Positions 8,228 to 16,073 of a DNA stretch of 64,000 nucleotides are shown here, in pieces. Every line of letters begins with the position of its first letter. The first letter of the stretch is position 1. Source of the stretch: Planctomycetota bacterium (GTDB taxonomy: Bacteria; Planctomycetota; UBA1135; GCA-002686595); assembly GCA_023150475.1 (NCBI GenBank), contig JAKLKU010000016.1:1-64000 (forward strand), in the 5' to 3' direction. A program made the position numbers and the translations under genes. The notes beneath the pieces were generated by a model, which saw nothing but the letters and a program-made list of their open reading frames with translations, did no database searches and had not been told where the DNA came from.

Positions 8228-9268
8228 CTACTTCGTCTCGACGGTCATTTCGCCCTTGCCGGACGCTTCGGCGGTCATCTCGACGTGCTGCGACTGCCCT
8301 TGCGCGCCGGCCGTGATGTCCATCTCGGCGTTCAAGTTGATGTTCTGCGTCATCTGGAAGCTCTTCACGTGGCCGTCGCCGAGGATCCAGACCAGCTCAC
8401 CCGTCGCATCGAGCTCGAGCGCGAGCGTCGCCTTCTTGACGTCGATGTCGATCTGCACGCCCATCGTCTCGCCCTGCTTCTTCGCGATGTTCGTGATGAA
8501 GCTGGCGAGATCGAGCGACGGCTTGCCTTCGACCTTGATCGCGACCGCGCCGCAGCGCTTGCCGTCGACGTCGCGCGTGCCCTTGTACTCACAGACCGTC
8601 TTGATGTCGTCGCCGAGGCGCTTCACTTCGCCGATCATCTCTTCGAGCACATCGGCCATCTCCTCGGGGGCGTCACCCATGTCGAGCTTGTCGAGGCGCA
8701 TGCCCGCGAAGACGACGCTCATCAGACCCTCGGCGTCGACTTCCCACTTGTCGCCTTCCTTGACCGAGCGGTCGGGCAGCAACGCGCGGAGATCCATGTC
8801 TTCGGCGAGGCGGTCGAGCATCTCGGCGTCGCCGTCGGATTCGTGATAGGCGACGTCGTACGCCTTGTTGTCCGCGTTCCACTTGAACGAGACCTTCTTG
8901 CCTTCGAGCTTCTCGAGCTCTTCGTTGCTCGTCGTCTCGGCGCCGGCTTCGATCGAGCTGTCGACCGCATCGAAGCTGCGCAGCAATTCGGTCGGACGAC
9001 CTTCGGCGACGGTGATGTACTTGTCGGTGATCGTCAGCGACGACTCCATCGTCATCTGAGCTTGGTCGATCGGAATCGCGTCGCTCATGTCGTTGCCGTC
9101 GAGCGACATGGTGATGTCGTCGAGTGCGAACTCCATGGAGTTCCCGAACACCTTGGTGACTTCCGTGCCGTCCTTCGGGTGGAAGGCGACGTCGTCGACG
9201 ACCGGCGTAAGCGCAAGACACAGCGGCGCGACGAGCAGGGCGGAGCGGAACGAACGGACGGATTGCAT
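8228..9268 (-). CDS. Secreted protein of unknown function
   Basis: 346 residues from the ATG at 9268, chosen because GGAG sits about 6 nt upstream inside the first codons of a 4-residue-longer alternative (start 9280). A signal peptide is evident (SFRSALLVAPLCLALTP, about residues 6-22). The rest is acidic, beta-rich and soluble, with long alternating stretches near the C-terminus (KKATLALELDATGELVW and similar) and many Asp and Glu. It resembles the large group of planctomycete exported proteins with DUF6263-like beta-barrel architecture, but I cannot confirm a family. A TATCAT element lies upstream on the same strand near 9306-9311. Confidence 0.65.
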   Translation of the reverse strand: MQSVRSFRSALLVAPLCLALTPVVDDVAFHPKDGTEVTKVFGNSMEFALDDITMSLDGNDMSDAIPIDQAQMTMESSLTITDKYITVAEGRPTELLRSFDAVDSSIEAGAETTSNEELEKLEGKKVSFKWNADNKAYDVAYHESDGDAEMLDRLAEDMDLRALLPDRSVKEGDKWEVDAEGLMSVVFAGMRLDKLDMGDAPEEMADVLEEMIGEVKRLGDDIKTVCEYKGTRDVDGKRCGAVAIKVEGKPSLDLASFITNIAKKQGETMGVQIDIDVKKATLALELDATGELVWILGDGHVKSFQMTQNINLNAEMDITAGAQGQSQHVEMTAEASGKGEMTVETK

Positions 9269-9340
9269 CGAGATCTCCATGGATTCGTTTGGTGGGGCGG
9301 AGATGATAGCCGCGCCTGCAAAGGCCTGCGAGCGGCCGCG

Positions 9341-11608
9341 TCACACCCCGCCGAGAAGGCCCCGCAAGCGCGATGCCAGCCTCGAAAGGCGGGTTTCCGC
9401 GCGATCGTCGGCCAATGCGAGCTCCAGCGCGCGCCGCGATCCCACGAGGACGAGCAGCCGCTTCGCGCGCGTCGCCGCCGTGTAGAGCAGATTGCGCCGC
9501 AGCATCACGGCGTGCTGGGTGCTGAGCGGGAACACCACCGCGGGATATTCGCTGCCCTGGGCGCGGTGCACCGTGATGGCGAAGGCGAGCTGGAGGTCCG
9601 AGCGATTCTCGCTCGTGTAGTGCAAATCGCGCTCGGGGAAGGCGACGTCGACGCTGCCATCCGCGTGCACGGCGCGGATTCGGCCCATGTCGCCGTTGAA
9701 AACGTCCTTCTCGTAGTCGTTGCGGGTCTGGATGACTCGGTCGCCGACCCGGAAGCCCTGCTTGCGCACCGCCTCCCCGAACAAGCCGCTCTCCGGCGCG
9801 CCGAGGGCCCGGTCGCGCAAGCGCTCGTTCAGCGCGTCGACGCCGCAGTCGCCGCGGTACATCGGTGCGAGCACCTGCACGTCCTCGAGCCAGTCGATCC
9901 CGAAGGTCGCCGGGATGCGCTCGGTGACCACTTCGACCAGCCGGTCGGCCGCTCCCGCTGCGTCGTCGACCGGGAAGAAGTAGAAGTCGGCCCGGCGGTC
10001 GCCGCGATCGGGCAAGAGTGGCTGTTCTCCCGCGAGGATGCGGTGTGCGTTCGCGACGATCAGTCCGCCGGTCTTCTGGCGGTAGATGCGCGAGAGCCGT
10101 TCGACCGGCAAGACGCCGCTCGCGATCAGGTCGGCGAGCACGTTGCCCGGGCCGACCGACGGGAGTTGGTTCGGGTCGCCGACGAGCACGACGCGGGTCG
10201 GCGCGGCGATCGCGGAGAAGAGCTGTGCGGCGAGCAACACGTCGAGCATCGAGACTTCGTCGACGATCACGAGATCGGCGGCGAGTGGCCGATCCGGTCC
10301 GTGCGCGAAGCCGCCGCTGTGGGGCTCGAAGCCGAGCATCCGGTGGATCGTCGCCGCGTCGCGGCCGGTCGCCTCCGCGAGGCGGCGCGAAGCGCGCCCG
10401 GTCGGCGAAGCGAGCAGGACGCGGGCTCCCGCGCGCTCGGCGAGTTCGACCACCAGTCGGACGATCGTCGTCTTGCCGACGCCGGGACCGCCGGTCAGCA
10501 GCGCGAAGGGATGCGAGAGCAGTCCGACGACGGCGCTGCGCTGCGCGGCATCGAGTTCGAGTCCGTTGCGCGTCTCGGCGGCGCGCACGCGAGCTTCGTC
10601 GGCGAGCGCATCGCGTTCGCCGGCGTGCAAGAGGCGGGCGATCGCCTCCGCCAGCGCGACTTCCGCGCGGAAGAGGTGCGCCAAGTAGACGTACCGCTCT
10701 TCGTCGAACACGACGCGGCGCGACGCGACGAGCTCCGCGAACGCGCGCTCGAGGCGTTCGCGCGGCGGCGCGTCGAGCAGTTCGGACGCGAGATCGAGCA
10801 TTCGATCCCGTTCGAGCAGCACGTGTCCGTCGCCCGCCGCTTCGCCGAGCACGTGCAACAAACCCGCGCGGCAGCGCTCGAGCGCGTCCGGACTCCAACC
10901 GAGGCTCGCCGCGATGCGGTCGACGGTCGCGAATCCGACGCCGCCGATCAGGCCGGCGAGCGCGTAGGGATCGCGGCGCACGGCGGCTTCGCACTCGTCG
11001 CCGAAACGCGCGTAGACGTCTCGCGCTTGCGTCGCGTTGAGCCCGACGCCGCGCAGGAACGCGAGCCGCTCGTGCTCGGAAAGCCGCAGCCGGAGTTCGC
11101 GCGCCAGGTTCTCGCGGACGGCCTTCTTCAGGCCCTTCACGCTCGCGAGCACTTCCGGATTCGCGCGGATCTTCTCGAGCGCGTCGAGCCCGAGCGCCTC
11201 GACGATGCGCTCCGCCCCGACCGGTCCGACGCCCTCGAACGCGCCGGACGCGAGGTACTTGACGAGCCCGTCGGTCGACTCGGGCGAGAGGATTTCGGCG
11301 TGGTCGAACTCGAAGCGGCGCCCGTGGGTCGCATGCCGGGTGAAGCGCCCGATCAGCCGCACGCGCGCGCCGACGGTAGGCCGCTCCCAGCGCCCGACGG
11401 CCGCGATCGACGGAAAGCTCCACCCGGTCTGTTCCGGGTCGCCGTAAGTGCTCTCGGGCGAGATTTTTACGACGACGAACCCGCTGTCGGGGTTGTGGAA
11501 CGTGAGCGTCTCCACCGTGCCTTGGAGCACCGCGTTGCCGCCGCCCGCGCGCCCCGCGGACCCCGGCTTTTCCGGGCGTCGGCGAGTCTCGTCCCGATCG
11601 CTCTCCAC
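9341..11608 (-). CDS. recD2: RecD2-type ATP-dependent DNA helicase
   Basis: 755 residues from a GTG at 11608; other GTGs lie within the next 40 codons and the start is uncertain. The N-terminus has the RecD2 OB-like region (TFHNPDSGFVVVKI) and tandem helix-hairpin-helix-like segments (GVGPVGAERI and neighbours). The SF1B core follows: Walker A TGGPGVGKTT, motif II VIVDEVSML, motif III LVGDPNQLPSVGPG, motif IV-like RIYRQ, and motifs V/VI ending AITVHRAQGSEYP and YTAATRAK. It unwinds DNA 5' to 3' in repair. No RecB or RecC is present, as expected for RecD2. It is divergent from rpsU. Confidence 0.93.
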   Translation of the reverse strand: MESDRDETRRRPEKPGSAGRAGGGNAVLQGTVETLTFHNPDSGFVVVKISPESTYGDPEQTGWSFPSIAAVGRWERPTVGARVRLIGRFTRHATHGRRFEFDHAEILSPESTDGLVKYLASGAFEGVGPVGAERIVEALGLDALEKIRANPEVLASVKGLKKAVRENLARELRLRLSEHERLAFLRGVGLNATQARDVYARFGDECEAAVRRDPYALAGLIGGVGFATVDRIAASLGWSPDALERCRAGLLHVLGEAAGDGHVLLERDRMLDLASELLDAPPRERLERAFAELVASRRVVFDEERYVYLAHLFRAEVALAEAIARLLHAGERDALADEARVRAAETRNGLELDAAQRSAVVGLLSHPFALLTGGPGVGKTTIVRLVVELAERAGARVLLASPTGRASRRLAEATGRDAATIHRMLGFEPHSGGFAHGPDRPLAADLVIVDEVSMLDVLLAAQLFSAIAAPTRVVLVGDPNQLPSVGPGNVLADLIASGVLPVERLSRIYRQKTGGLIVANAHRILAGEQPLLPDRGDRRADFYFFPVDDAAGAADRLVEVVTERIPATFGIDWLEDVQVLAPMYRGDCGVDALNERLRDRALGAPESGLFGEAVRKQGFRVGDRVIQTRNDYEKDVFNGDMGRIRAVHADGSVDVAFPERDLHYTSENRSDLQLAFAITVHRAQGSEYPAVVFPLSTQHAVMLRRNLLYTAATRAKRLLVLVGSRRALELALADDRAETRLSRLASRLRGLLGGV

Positions 11609-11673
11609 GCCGGAGGATCGCACCCGGCGCCAGCCCTTTCCACAACCTGCTTCCCGGCCGCCCGGTCCGTGAG

Positions 11674-11679
11674 TACCAT
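11674..11679 (+). promoter_or_regulatory. -10-like element upstream of rpsU
   Basis: TACCAT lies 28 nt before the TTG start of the bS21 gene. No clear -35 hexamer is seen. Confidence 0.3.
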
Positions 11680-11707
11680 TCCCGCCCCTTTTTCCGAGAG
11701 AACCCGC

Positions 11708-12013
11708 TTGGCGATCAAGATCCAGGTCCGTCAGAACGAGTCGCTCGAAGCCGCGCTCCGCCGCTTCAAGCGTCAGTGCAACTACAGCGGTGTGTTCCGC
11801 CTGGCCAAGGCGCACACCTGGCACGAGAAGCGCTCCGACAAGCGTCGGCGCGAAGCCCGCGAACGGCTGCGCACGATCCAGCGCGCGACGCGGCTCGCGT
11901 CGCAAGCTGCGAGCGGCCAAGTCGCGCGCGTCAACAAGGCCAAGGCGCGTTCGAAGCGCTTCGGCTCGCGCGGCCCGCGGCCGTCGATGTCCTCCGCGAC
12001 GTCCGCCACCTGA
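11708..12013 (+). CDS. rpsU: Small ribosomal subunit protein bS21
   Basis: 101 residues from a TTG start; the family core begins directly after it (AIKIQVRQNESLEAALRRFKR), so the rare start is well supported. Conserved bS21 features run to about residue 60 (CNYSG, then a basic helical stretch KRSDKRRREARERL). The protein is longer than the usual 58-71 residues, with a basic Ala/Ser-rich C-terminal tail of about 35 residues. Upstream is only a weak purine stretch (GAGAG). bS21 helps in the 30S platform near the anti-Shine-Dalgarno sequence. It is divergent from recD2 and about 100 bp before an RNA-modification gene. Confidence 0.9.
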   Translation: MAIKIQVRQNESLEAALRRFKRQCNYSGVFRLAKAHTWHEKRSDKRRREARERLRTIQRATRLASQAASGQVARVNKAKARSKRFGSRGPRPSMSSATSAT

Positions 12014-12114
12014 GCGACGCGCGAACTCGGCGCGGTCCGGATGCTTCCCTGCGCCGGCCGCGCCGCAGCGTGTACGTTCCCGCTCGTTAGGCTGTCGTCG
12101 CGGCGAGGCAGCCG

Positions 12115-13185
12115 ATGCGTTTCCTTCCGAAGCACCGCGATCTCTCGCAACCGCTCGAGAAGATCGAGCTCGTCGTGCGCGCGAGCGACTTCCGCTCGCC
12201 GGTGGACGAACTGGTCGTGCGTCTCGACCGCTTCCTCGGCGAGCACTTGCACTGGCGGTCGCGCACGTCGATCCAAGCGCTCGTTCACGACGGCTACGTG
12301 TGGGTCGACGCTTCGACGCCCGACCAACCGCAGGGCAGCGGCGAAGCGAAGCCCGAGACACGGCCGGGTCGCAAGCTCCGTCACGGCAGTCGAGTGATCG
12401 TCTGGATCCCGGAGCACAACCGTGTGCCAGTCGAGACGGGGAAGCTCGCCGACCTCGGCGCCGATCTCGCGGTGCTCTACGAAGATGCGGCCGCGTTCGT
12501 CGTCGACAAGCCCGCGATGCTCGCCGTGCATCCCGGCGGGCGGCACCTCACCGACACGCTGATCCAACGCGTCCACGCGCGGCTCGGCGTCGACGGGCGG
12601 CCGCGCGAAGAACGTCCGCGGCTCTGTCACCGCCTCGACCGCGAAACGAGCGGCATCGTCTTGCTCGGCAAGACGCCCGCGGCGCACGCCGAGATGATGC
12701 GGCAGTTCGAGGAGCGCGAAGTCGAGAAGGAGTACCTCGCGATCGTCCGCGGCGTGCCGCGCGAGGACTCGGGCCGCATCGACCTGCCGATCGGCCTCGG
12801 GCGTTCGACGCGCGTGCAGCTCAAGATGACCGTGCGCGCCGACGGACAGGAGAGCGTCACCGAGTGGCGCGTCGTAGAACGGCTCGCGGAGCACTCGCTC
12901 GTGGCCTGCAAGCTCCTGACCGGCCGCCAGCACCAGATCCGCGTCCACATGTCCGCGATCGGCTTCCCGTTGGTCGGCGACAAGCTCTATGGCGAGAGCG
13001 ACGAGTACTTCGACCGCGGCATGGAGGGCACCCTGACCGCCGACGACTTGCGCGAGCTCGGCCTGCCGCGTCACGCGCTCCACAACCATCGGCTGGTCTT
13101 CACGTCGCCCGACGGCTCGAAACGCGTCGAAGTGACGAGCTCTCTGCCGCGCGACCTCGCCGACTTCCTCGCAGCGCAGCGCTGA
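12115..13185 (+). CDS. RluA-family pseudouridine synthase
   Basis: 356 residues. An S4-like RNA-binding region occupies about residues 35-100 and is followed by the synthase domain. The catalytic aspartate is D175 in HRLDRETSGIVL, and the domain also shows VVDKPAMLAVHP, TGRQHQIRVHM and GDKLYG, all standard for RluA/RluC/RluD. The enzyme isomerises specific uridines in 23S rRNA or tRNA; the target is not readable from the sequence. A weak GAGG lies upstream of the ATG. It follows rpsU on the same strand, giving a small ribosome-related neighbourhood. Confidence 0.9.
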   Translation: MRFLPKHRDLSQPLEKIELVVRASDFRSPVDELVVRLDRFLGEHLHWRSRTSIQALVHDGYVWVDASTPDQPQGSGEAKPETRPGRKLRHGSRVIVWIPEHNRVPVETGKLADLGADLAVLYEDAAAFVVDKPAMLAVHPGGRHLTDTLIQRVHARLGVDGRPREERPRLCHRLDRETSGIVLLGKTPAAHAEMMRQFEEREVEKEYLAIVRGVPREDSGRIDLPIGLGRSTRVQLKMTVRADGQESVTEWRVVERLAEHSLVACKLLTGRQHQIRVHMSAIGFPLVGDKLYGESDEYFDRGMEGTLTADDLRELGLPRHALHNHRLVFTSPDGSKRVEVTSSLPRDLADFLAAQR

Positions 13186-13334
13186 TCCACCCCGCGTCAG
13201 CGGCGTCGAATCGCCGACTTGACCCGAGCGGAGTGCGCGCGAGTTCCGGTGTGCCCTCCGCCGGAGTGTCGCGCGTCGCGCTTCGGCGCAATCGTTCTCG
13301 CGACGCGCGGTTCCCAGAGAGAGGCATCCAGTCC

Positions 13335-15227
13335 ATGCGACTCCTTTCGTCCCTTCGCATCGGCGTCTGCGCCATCGGTTGTTCCACCGCCGCGTCGGCT
13401 CAGACGTGTCTGCCCTTCGACCACGCAATGGACCCGGCGGGTCATGGCGGATTCCTGGAGATCACGGGCTGCTCGGTGCAACCCCTCGACTACTTCGGCG
13501 ACATGCCGCGCAGCACGGCGATCGTCGGCGACGTGCTCGTCGTGTCGGCGGACAACGCGGACGGTGCGCACGTGAACCAAGGCAAGGTCTGGGTGTTCCG
13601 GCGCACGGGCAACGTGTGGCGCGAAGAGCAGGAGATCACCGAGTCGACTCCCGGCACCGACCGACACTTCGGGCGAGCCGTCGCCTTCGACGGCACGCAT
13701 CTCCTGGTCGGCCAGCAGATGGGGTACAGCGGCGGAGGCGGCGACGGAGGTTCCGCGCACTTCTACACGTGGAACGGCTCGAGCTGGACGCTCGTCGCGC
13801 AGTTCGCCGGCGGCATGTACGGCTACACGGCGAGCACCGACCTCTTCGCTTCGTCGGTGGCGCTCGACGGCGAGTGGGCCGCAGTCGGCGTCTACGGCAA
13901 GGACCTCGGGTCGGGCCCGGCGCAAGGAGAAGTGCGCGTCTATCGTTTGGTCGCGGGCGTGTGGACGGACTTCCAGGTGCTGACCGCCTCGGACGGCACG
14001 CCGCACGACTGGTTCGGCGACGCGCTCGCGATTTCCGATGCGCGCCTCGCGATCGGAGCGCAACGCGCGGACAACTACTCCGGCGCTCAGTTCGCGGGGG
14101 GCGAAGCCTACGTGTTCGACTTCGGCCAAGCGTCGGCGCCCGGAGTCTGGAGCGAAACGACTCGGCTCTTCCCGCCGAGCGGACTCGTCGGCAACTACTT
14201 CGGCGAGGCGATCGACACCGACGGGCAGAGAGTCGTCGTCGGCGCTCTCTTCTACGCTCCGAGCGGTCTCCATCGCGCGGGTCGCGCATTCGTGTTCGCC
14301 GAGAACTCCGGTGGGTGGTTCCTCGACGGAGACCTGTTCGGTGCCGACTTGACGGATCTCGACGAGTTCGGGAACTCCGTCGCCATCGAGGGCGACACCG
14401 TGCTCGTGGGTGCGCACCAGCACGATGGTGCGGTGCCCGACGACCGAACCGGCGCGGCTTACCTCTTCACGCGTGCTTCGTCGGGTTGGGTCGAGTCTCA
14501 CGAGTTCGCGCACGCACCGTGGGCCTCCGGTGCCGGCGCGTACCTCGGCGCCAGCGTGGCTTTCGACGGCGACACCGTCGTGCTCTCCGAACCGGCTTCG
14601 TTGGCGAGCAAGGATGGTCGCGTCCACGTCTTCACGCTCTCGGGGACGCAGTGTCAGCAGGTGCGCGACGACGTCGACGGCAACGGCGTCCCCGACGAGT
14701 GTGGTCCCGACTGCAACGGCAACGACGTGCCCGACGTGCAAGACGTCGCCAACGGCACGAGTGCGGACGTGAACGCCAATTGGATTCCCGACGAATGCGA
14801 GTGCGCCGTCACGTCGTACTGCACCGCCAAGGTGAACTCGCTCGGCTGTACGCCGGTGATCTTCGCGACCGGCACTCCGTCGCTGTCGGCGCCGAACGAT
14901 GATTTCCACGTGCTCGCGTCGAACGTGCTCAACAAGAAGTTCGGACTGTTCTTCTGGGGTGCGGAGCCCGCGGCCATTCCGTTCCAAGGTGGAACGCTGT
15001 GCGTCAAGCCACCGATCGTGCGCACGCCCGTCCAATCGTCCGGCGGCAGTCCGACCGGCAGCGATTGCACCGGCACCTACGATTTCCACTTCTCACGGGC
15101 CTACATGCATGCGCACTTGCTCGCACCGGGCTTGATCCGTGGCCAATATTGGTCGCGCGATCCCGGTTTCTCGCCGCCGAACAACGTCGGACTCACCGCG
15201 GCACTCGCGATTTCGATCTGCCCGTGA
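13335..15227 (+). CDS. Large secreted FG-GAP-type protein with Ca-binding repeats and a planctomycete C-terminal domain
   Basis: 630 residues. The ATG follows GAGG (13321-13324), and a signal peptide (about 1-23) ends in ASAQ. Residues 30-440 contain repeated blades of the kind FG-x-AV/SVAFDGDTVLVGAxxxD, as in integrin-type beta-propellers. A short Asp/Asn-rich segment follows (DVDGNGVPDECGPDCNGNDV), resembling thrombospondin type-3 or dockerin calcium loops. The last 130 or so residues are the four-cysteine domain starting SYCTAKVNSLGC. It is probably a cell-surface protein. It stands alone, upstream of the sigma factor/kinase pair. Confidence 0.85.
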   Translation: MRLLSSLRIGVCAIGCSTAASAQTCLPFDHAMDPAGHGGFLEITGCSVQPLDYFGDMPRSTAIVGDVLVVSADNADGAHVNQGKVWVFRRTGNVWREEQEITESTPGTDRHFGRAVAFDGTHLLVGQQMGYSGGGGDGGSAHFYTWNGSSWTLVAQFAGGMYGYTASTDLFASSVALDGEWAAVGVYGKDLGSGPAQGEVRVYRLVAGVWTDFQVLTASDGTPHDWFGDALAISDARLAIGAQRADNYSGAQFAGGEAYVFDFGQASAPGVWSETTRLFPPSGLVGNYFGEAIDTDGQRVVVGALFYAPSGLHRAGRAFVFAENSGGWFLDGDLFGADLTDLDEFGNSVAIEGDTVLVGAHQHDGAVPDDRTGAAYLFTRASSGWVESHEFAHAPWASGAGAYLGASVAFDGDTVVLSEPASLASKDGRVHVFTLSGTQCQQVRDDVDGNGVPDECGPDCNGNDVPDVQDVANGTSADVNANWIPDECECAVTSYCTAKVNSLGCTPVIFATGTPSLSAPNDDFHVLASNVLNKKFGLFFWGAEPAAIPFQGGTLCVKPPIVRTPVQSSGGSPTGSDCTGTYDFHFSRAYMHAHLLAPGLIRGQYWSRDPGFSPPNNVGLTAALAISICP

Positions 15228-15370
15228 CGCGAGTTGGAGAGTGATTCCAAGGCCGTGGACACGCGAGTCGACGCATCGCGCGCGAAGCAGCGGACATTCC
15301 GCCGTGTTCGTTCGCGGGACTCGATTCGTTTCGTGGTCGCGTCGCTGCGCAAGTCGCCGTGCGCGACGGC

Positions 15371-15376
15371 TAGAGT
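15371..15376 (+). promoter_or_regulatory. -10-like element of the sigma factor/kinase operon
   Basis: TAGAGT preceded by GC, matching other GCTANNNT elements in the window. It places the expected transcription start near 15383, inside the inverted repeat that follows. Confidence 0.4.
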
Positions 15377-15377
15377 C

Positions 15378-15408
15378 CTCCCTGCACGTGCTTGCAACGT
15401 GCAGGGAG
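15378..15408. promoter_or_regulatory. 12-bp perfect inverted repeat over the transcription start and ribosome binding site
   Basis: Arms at 15378-15389 and 15397-15408 pair perfectly around a 7-nt loop. The right arm contains the GGGAG (15404-15408) that serves the GTG start at 15417. It could be an operator for an autoregulator or an RNA hairpin that hides the ribosome binding site. Confidence 0.5.
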
Positions 15409-15416
15409 AACTTGTC

Positions 15417-16067
15417 GTGACCGATCGCGTCGATTCAGGAGCGAGCGATGCTCCGCGTTCGTGGCTCGCGCGTGTGCGCGAAGGCACGGCGGCGGAGCGA
15501 GAGCAGTGTTTCGAAGAGTTGCGCTGCGAGACGCTCGCGCGCGTTCGGGCGCAGGCGCTCGCCGGTGCACTCGCCCCCGAGTCGACGCCCGAAGACGTCG
15601 TCCAGGAGTTCATCGTGCGTTTGATCGGTTCCGGGGCACTCGAACGCATCGACGACCAAGGCGACGCCGCGTTGTGGGGCTTCCTCGACGCCGTGTTGAG
15701 CTCCACGATCGTCGACTTGCTGCGCGCGCGACGCGCCGCGAAGCGTGGCGGAGGTGCAGCGCGCGTTTCGCTCGACGACACGGAGTGGCGAGCCGGGGCG
15801 CGACGCGAAGTGCTGGTCGCGCGCGACACGTCGCCGACCACGGGCGCCGCGCGCGACGAACTTCGCGAACGTGCGTTGTCCGACACGGTGCGCGTGCTCA
15901 ATCCGCGTGAGTGGCATGCATGGCATGCGATCGACATCGAGGCTCGGCCGAGCGAGCGTGTCGCCGCCGAGCTAGGCGTCAGTGCTTCGAGGCTGCGCGC
16001 GTTGCTCAGTCAGGCGCGACACAAGGTCGTGCCCGTGCTCGGACGGCGCTTCGGCGGCGCGGAGTAG
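15417..16067 (+). CDS. ECF-type RNA polymerase sigma factor
   Basis: 216 residues from a GTG with GGGAG 8 nt upstream. Region 2 is recognisable (TPEDVVQEFIVRLI, then the DLLRARRAAKR segment) and region 4 is at the C-terminus (SERVAAELGVSASRLRALLSQARHKV), with a helix-turn-helix. The layout matches planctomycete ECF factors that are linked to Ser/Thr kinases instead of to an anti-sigma factor. The kinase gene begins 6 bp after the stop, so one operon is expected. Target promoters are unknown. The inverted repeat at the start suggests tight control of its own synthesis. Confidence 0.85.
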   Translation: MTDRVDSGASDAPRSWLARVREGTAAEREQCFEELRCETLARVRAQALAGALAPESTPEDVVQEFIVRLIGSGALERIDDQGDAALWGFLDAVLSSTIVDLLRARRAAKRGGGAARVSLDDTEWRAGARREVLVARDTSPTTGAARDELRERALSDTVRVLNPREWHAWHAIDIEARPSERVAAELGVSASRLRALLSQARHKVVPVLGRRFGGAE

Positions 16068-16073
16068 CGCCGG

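Noticed and set aside
8285..11707. A very long plus-strand open frame (part of a 1242-codon frame) opposite recD2
   Set aside because: Its only supported part is the bS21 gene at its end. The rest is Arg/Glu/Ala-rich, lacks motifs and mirrors recD2 and the secreted protein gene on the other strand, a typical GC-rich shadow frame.
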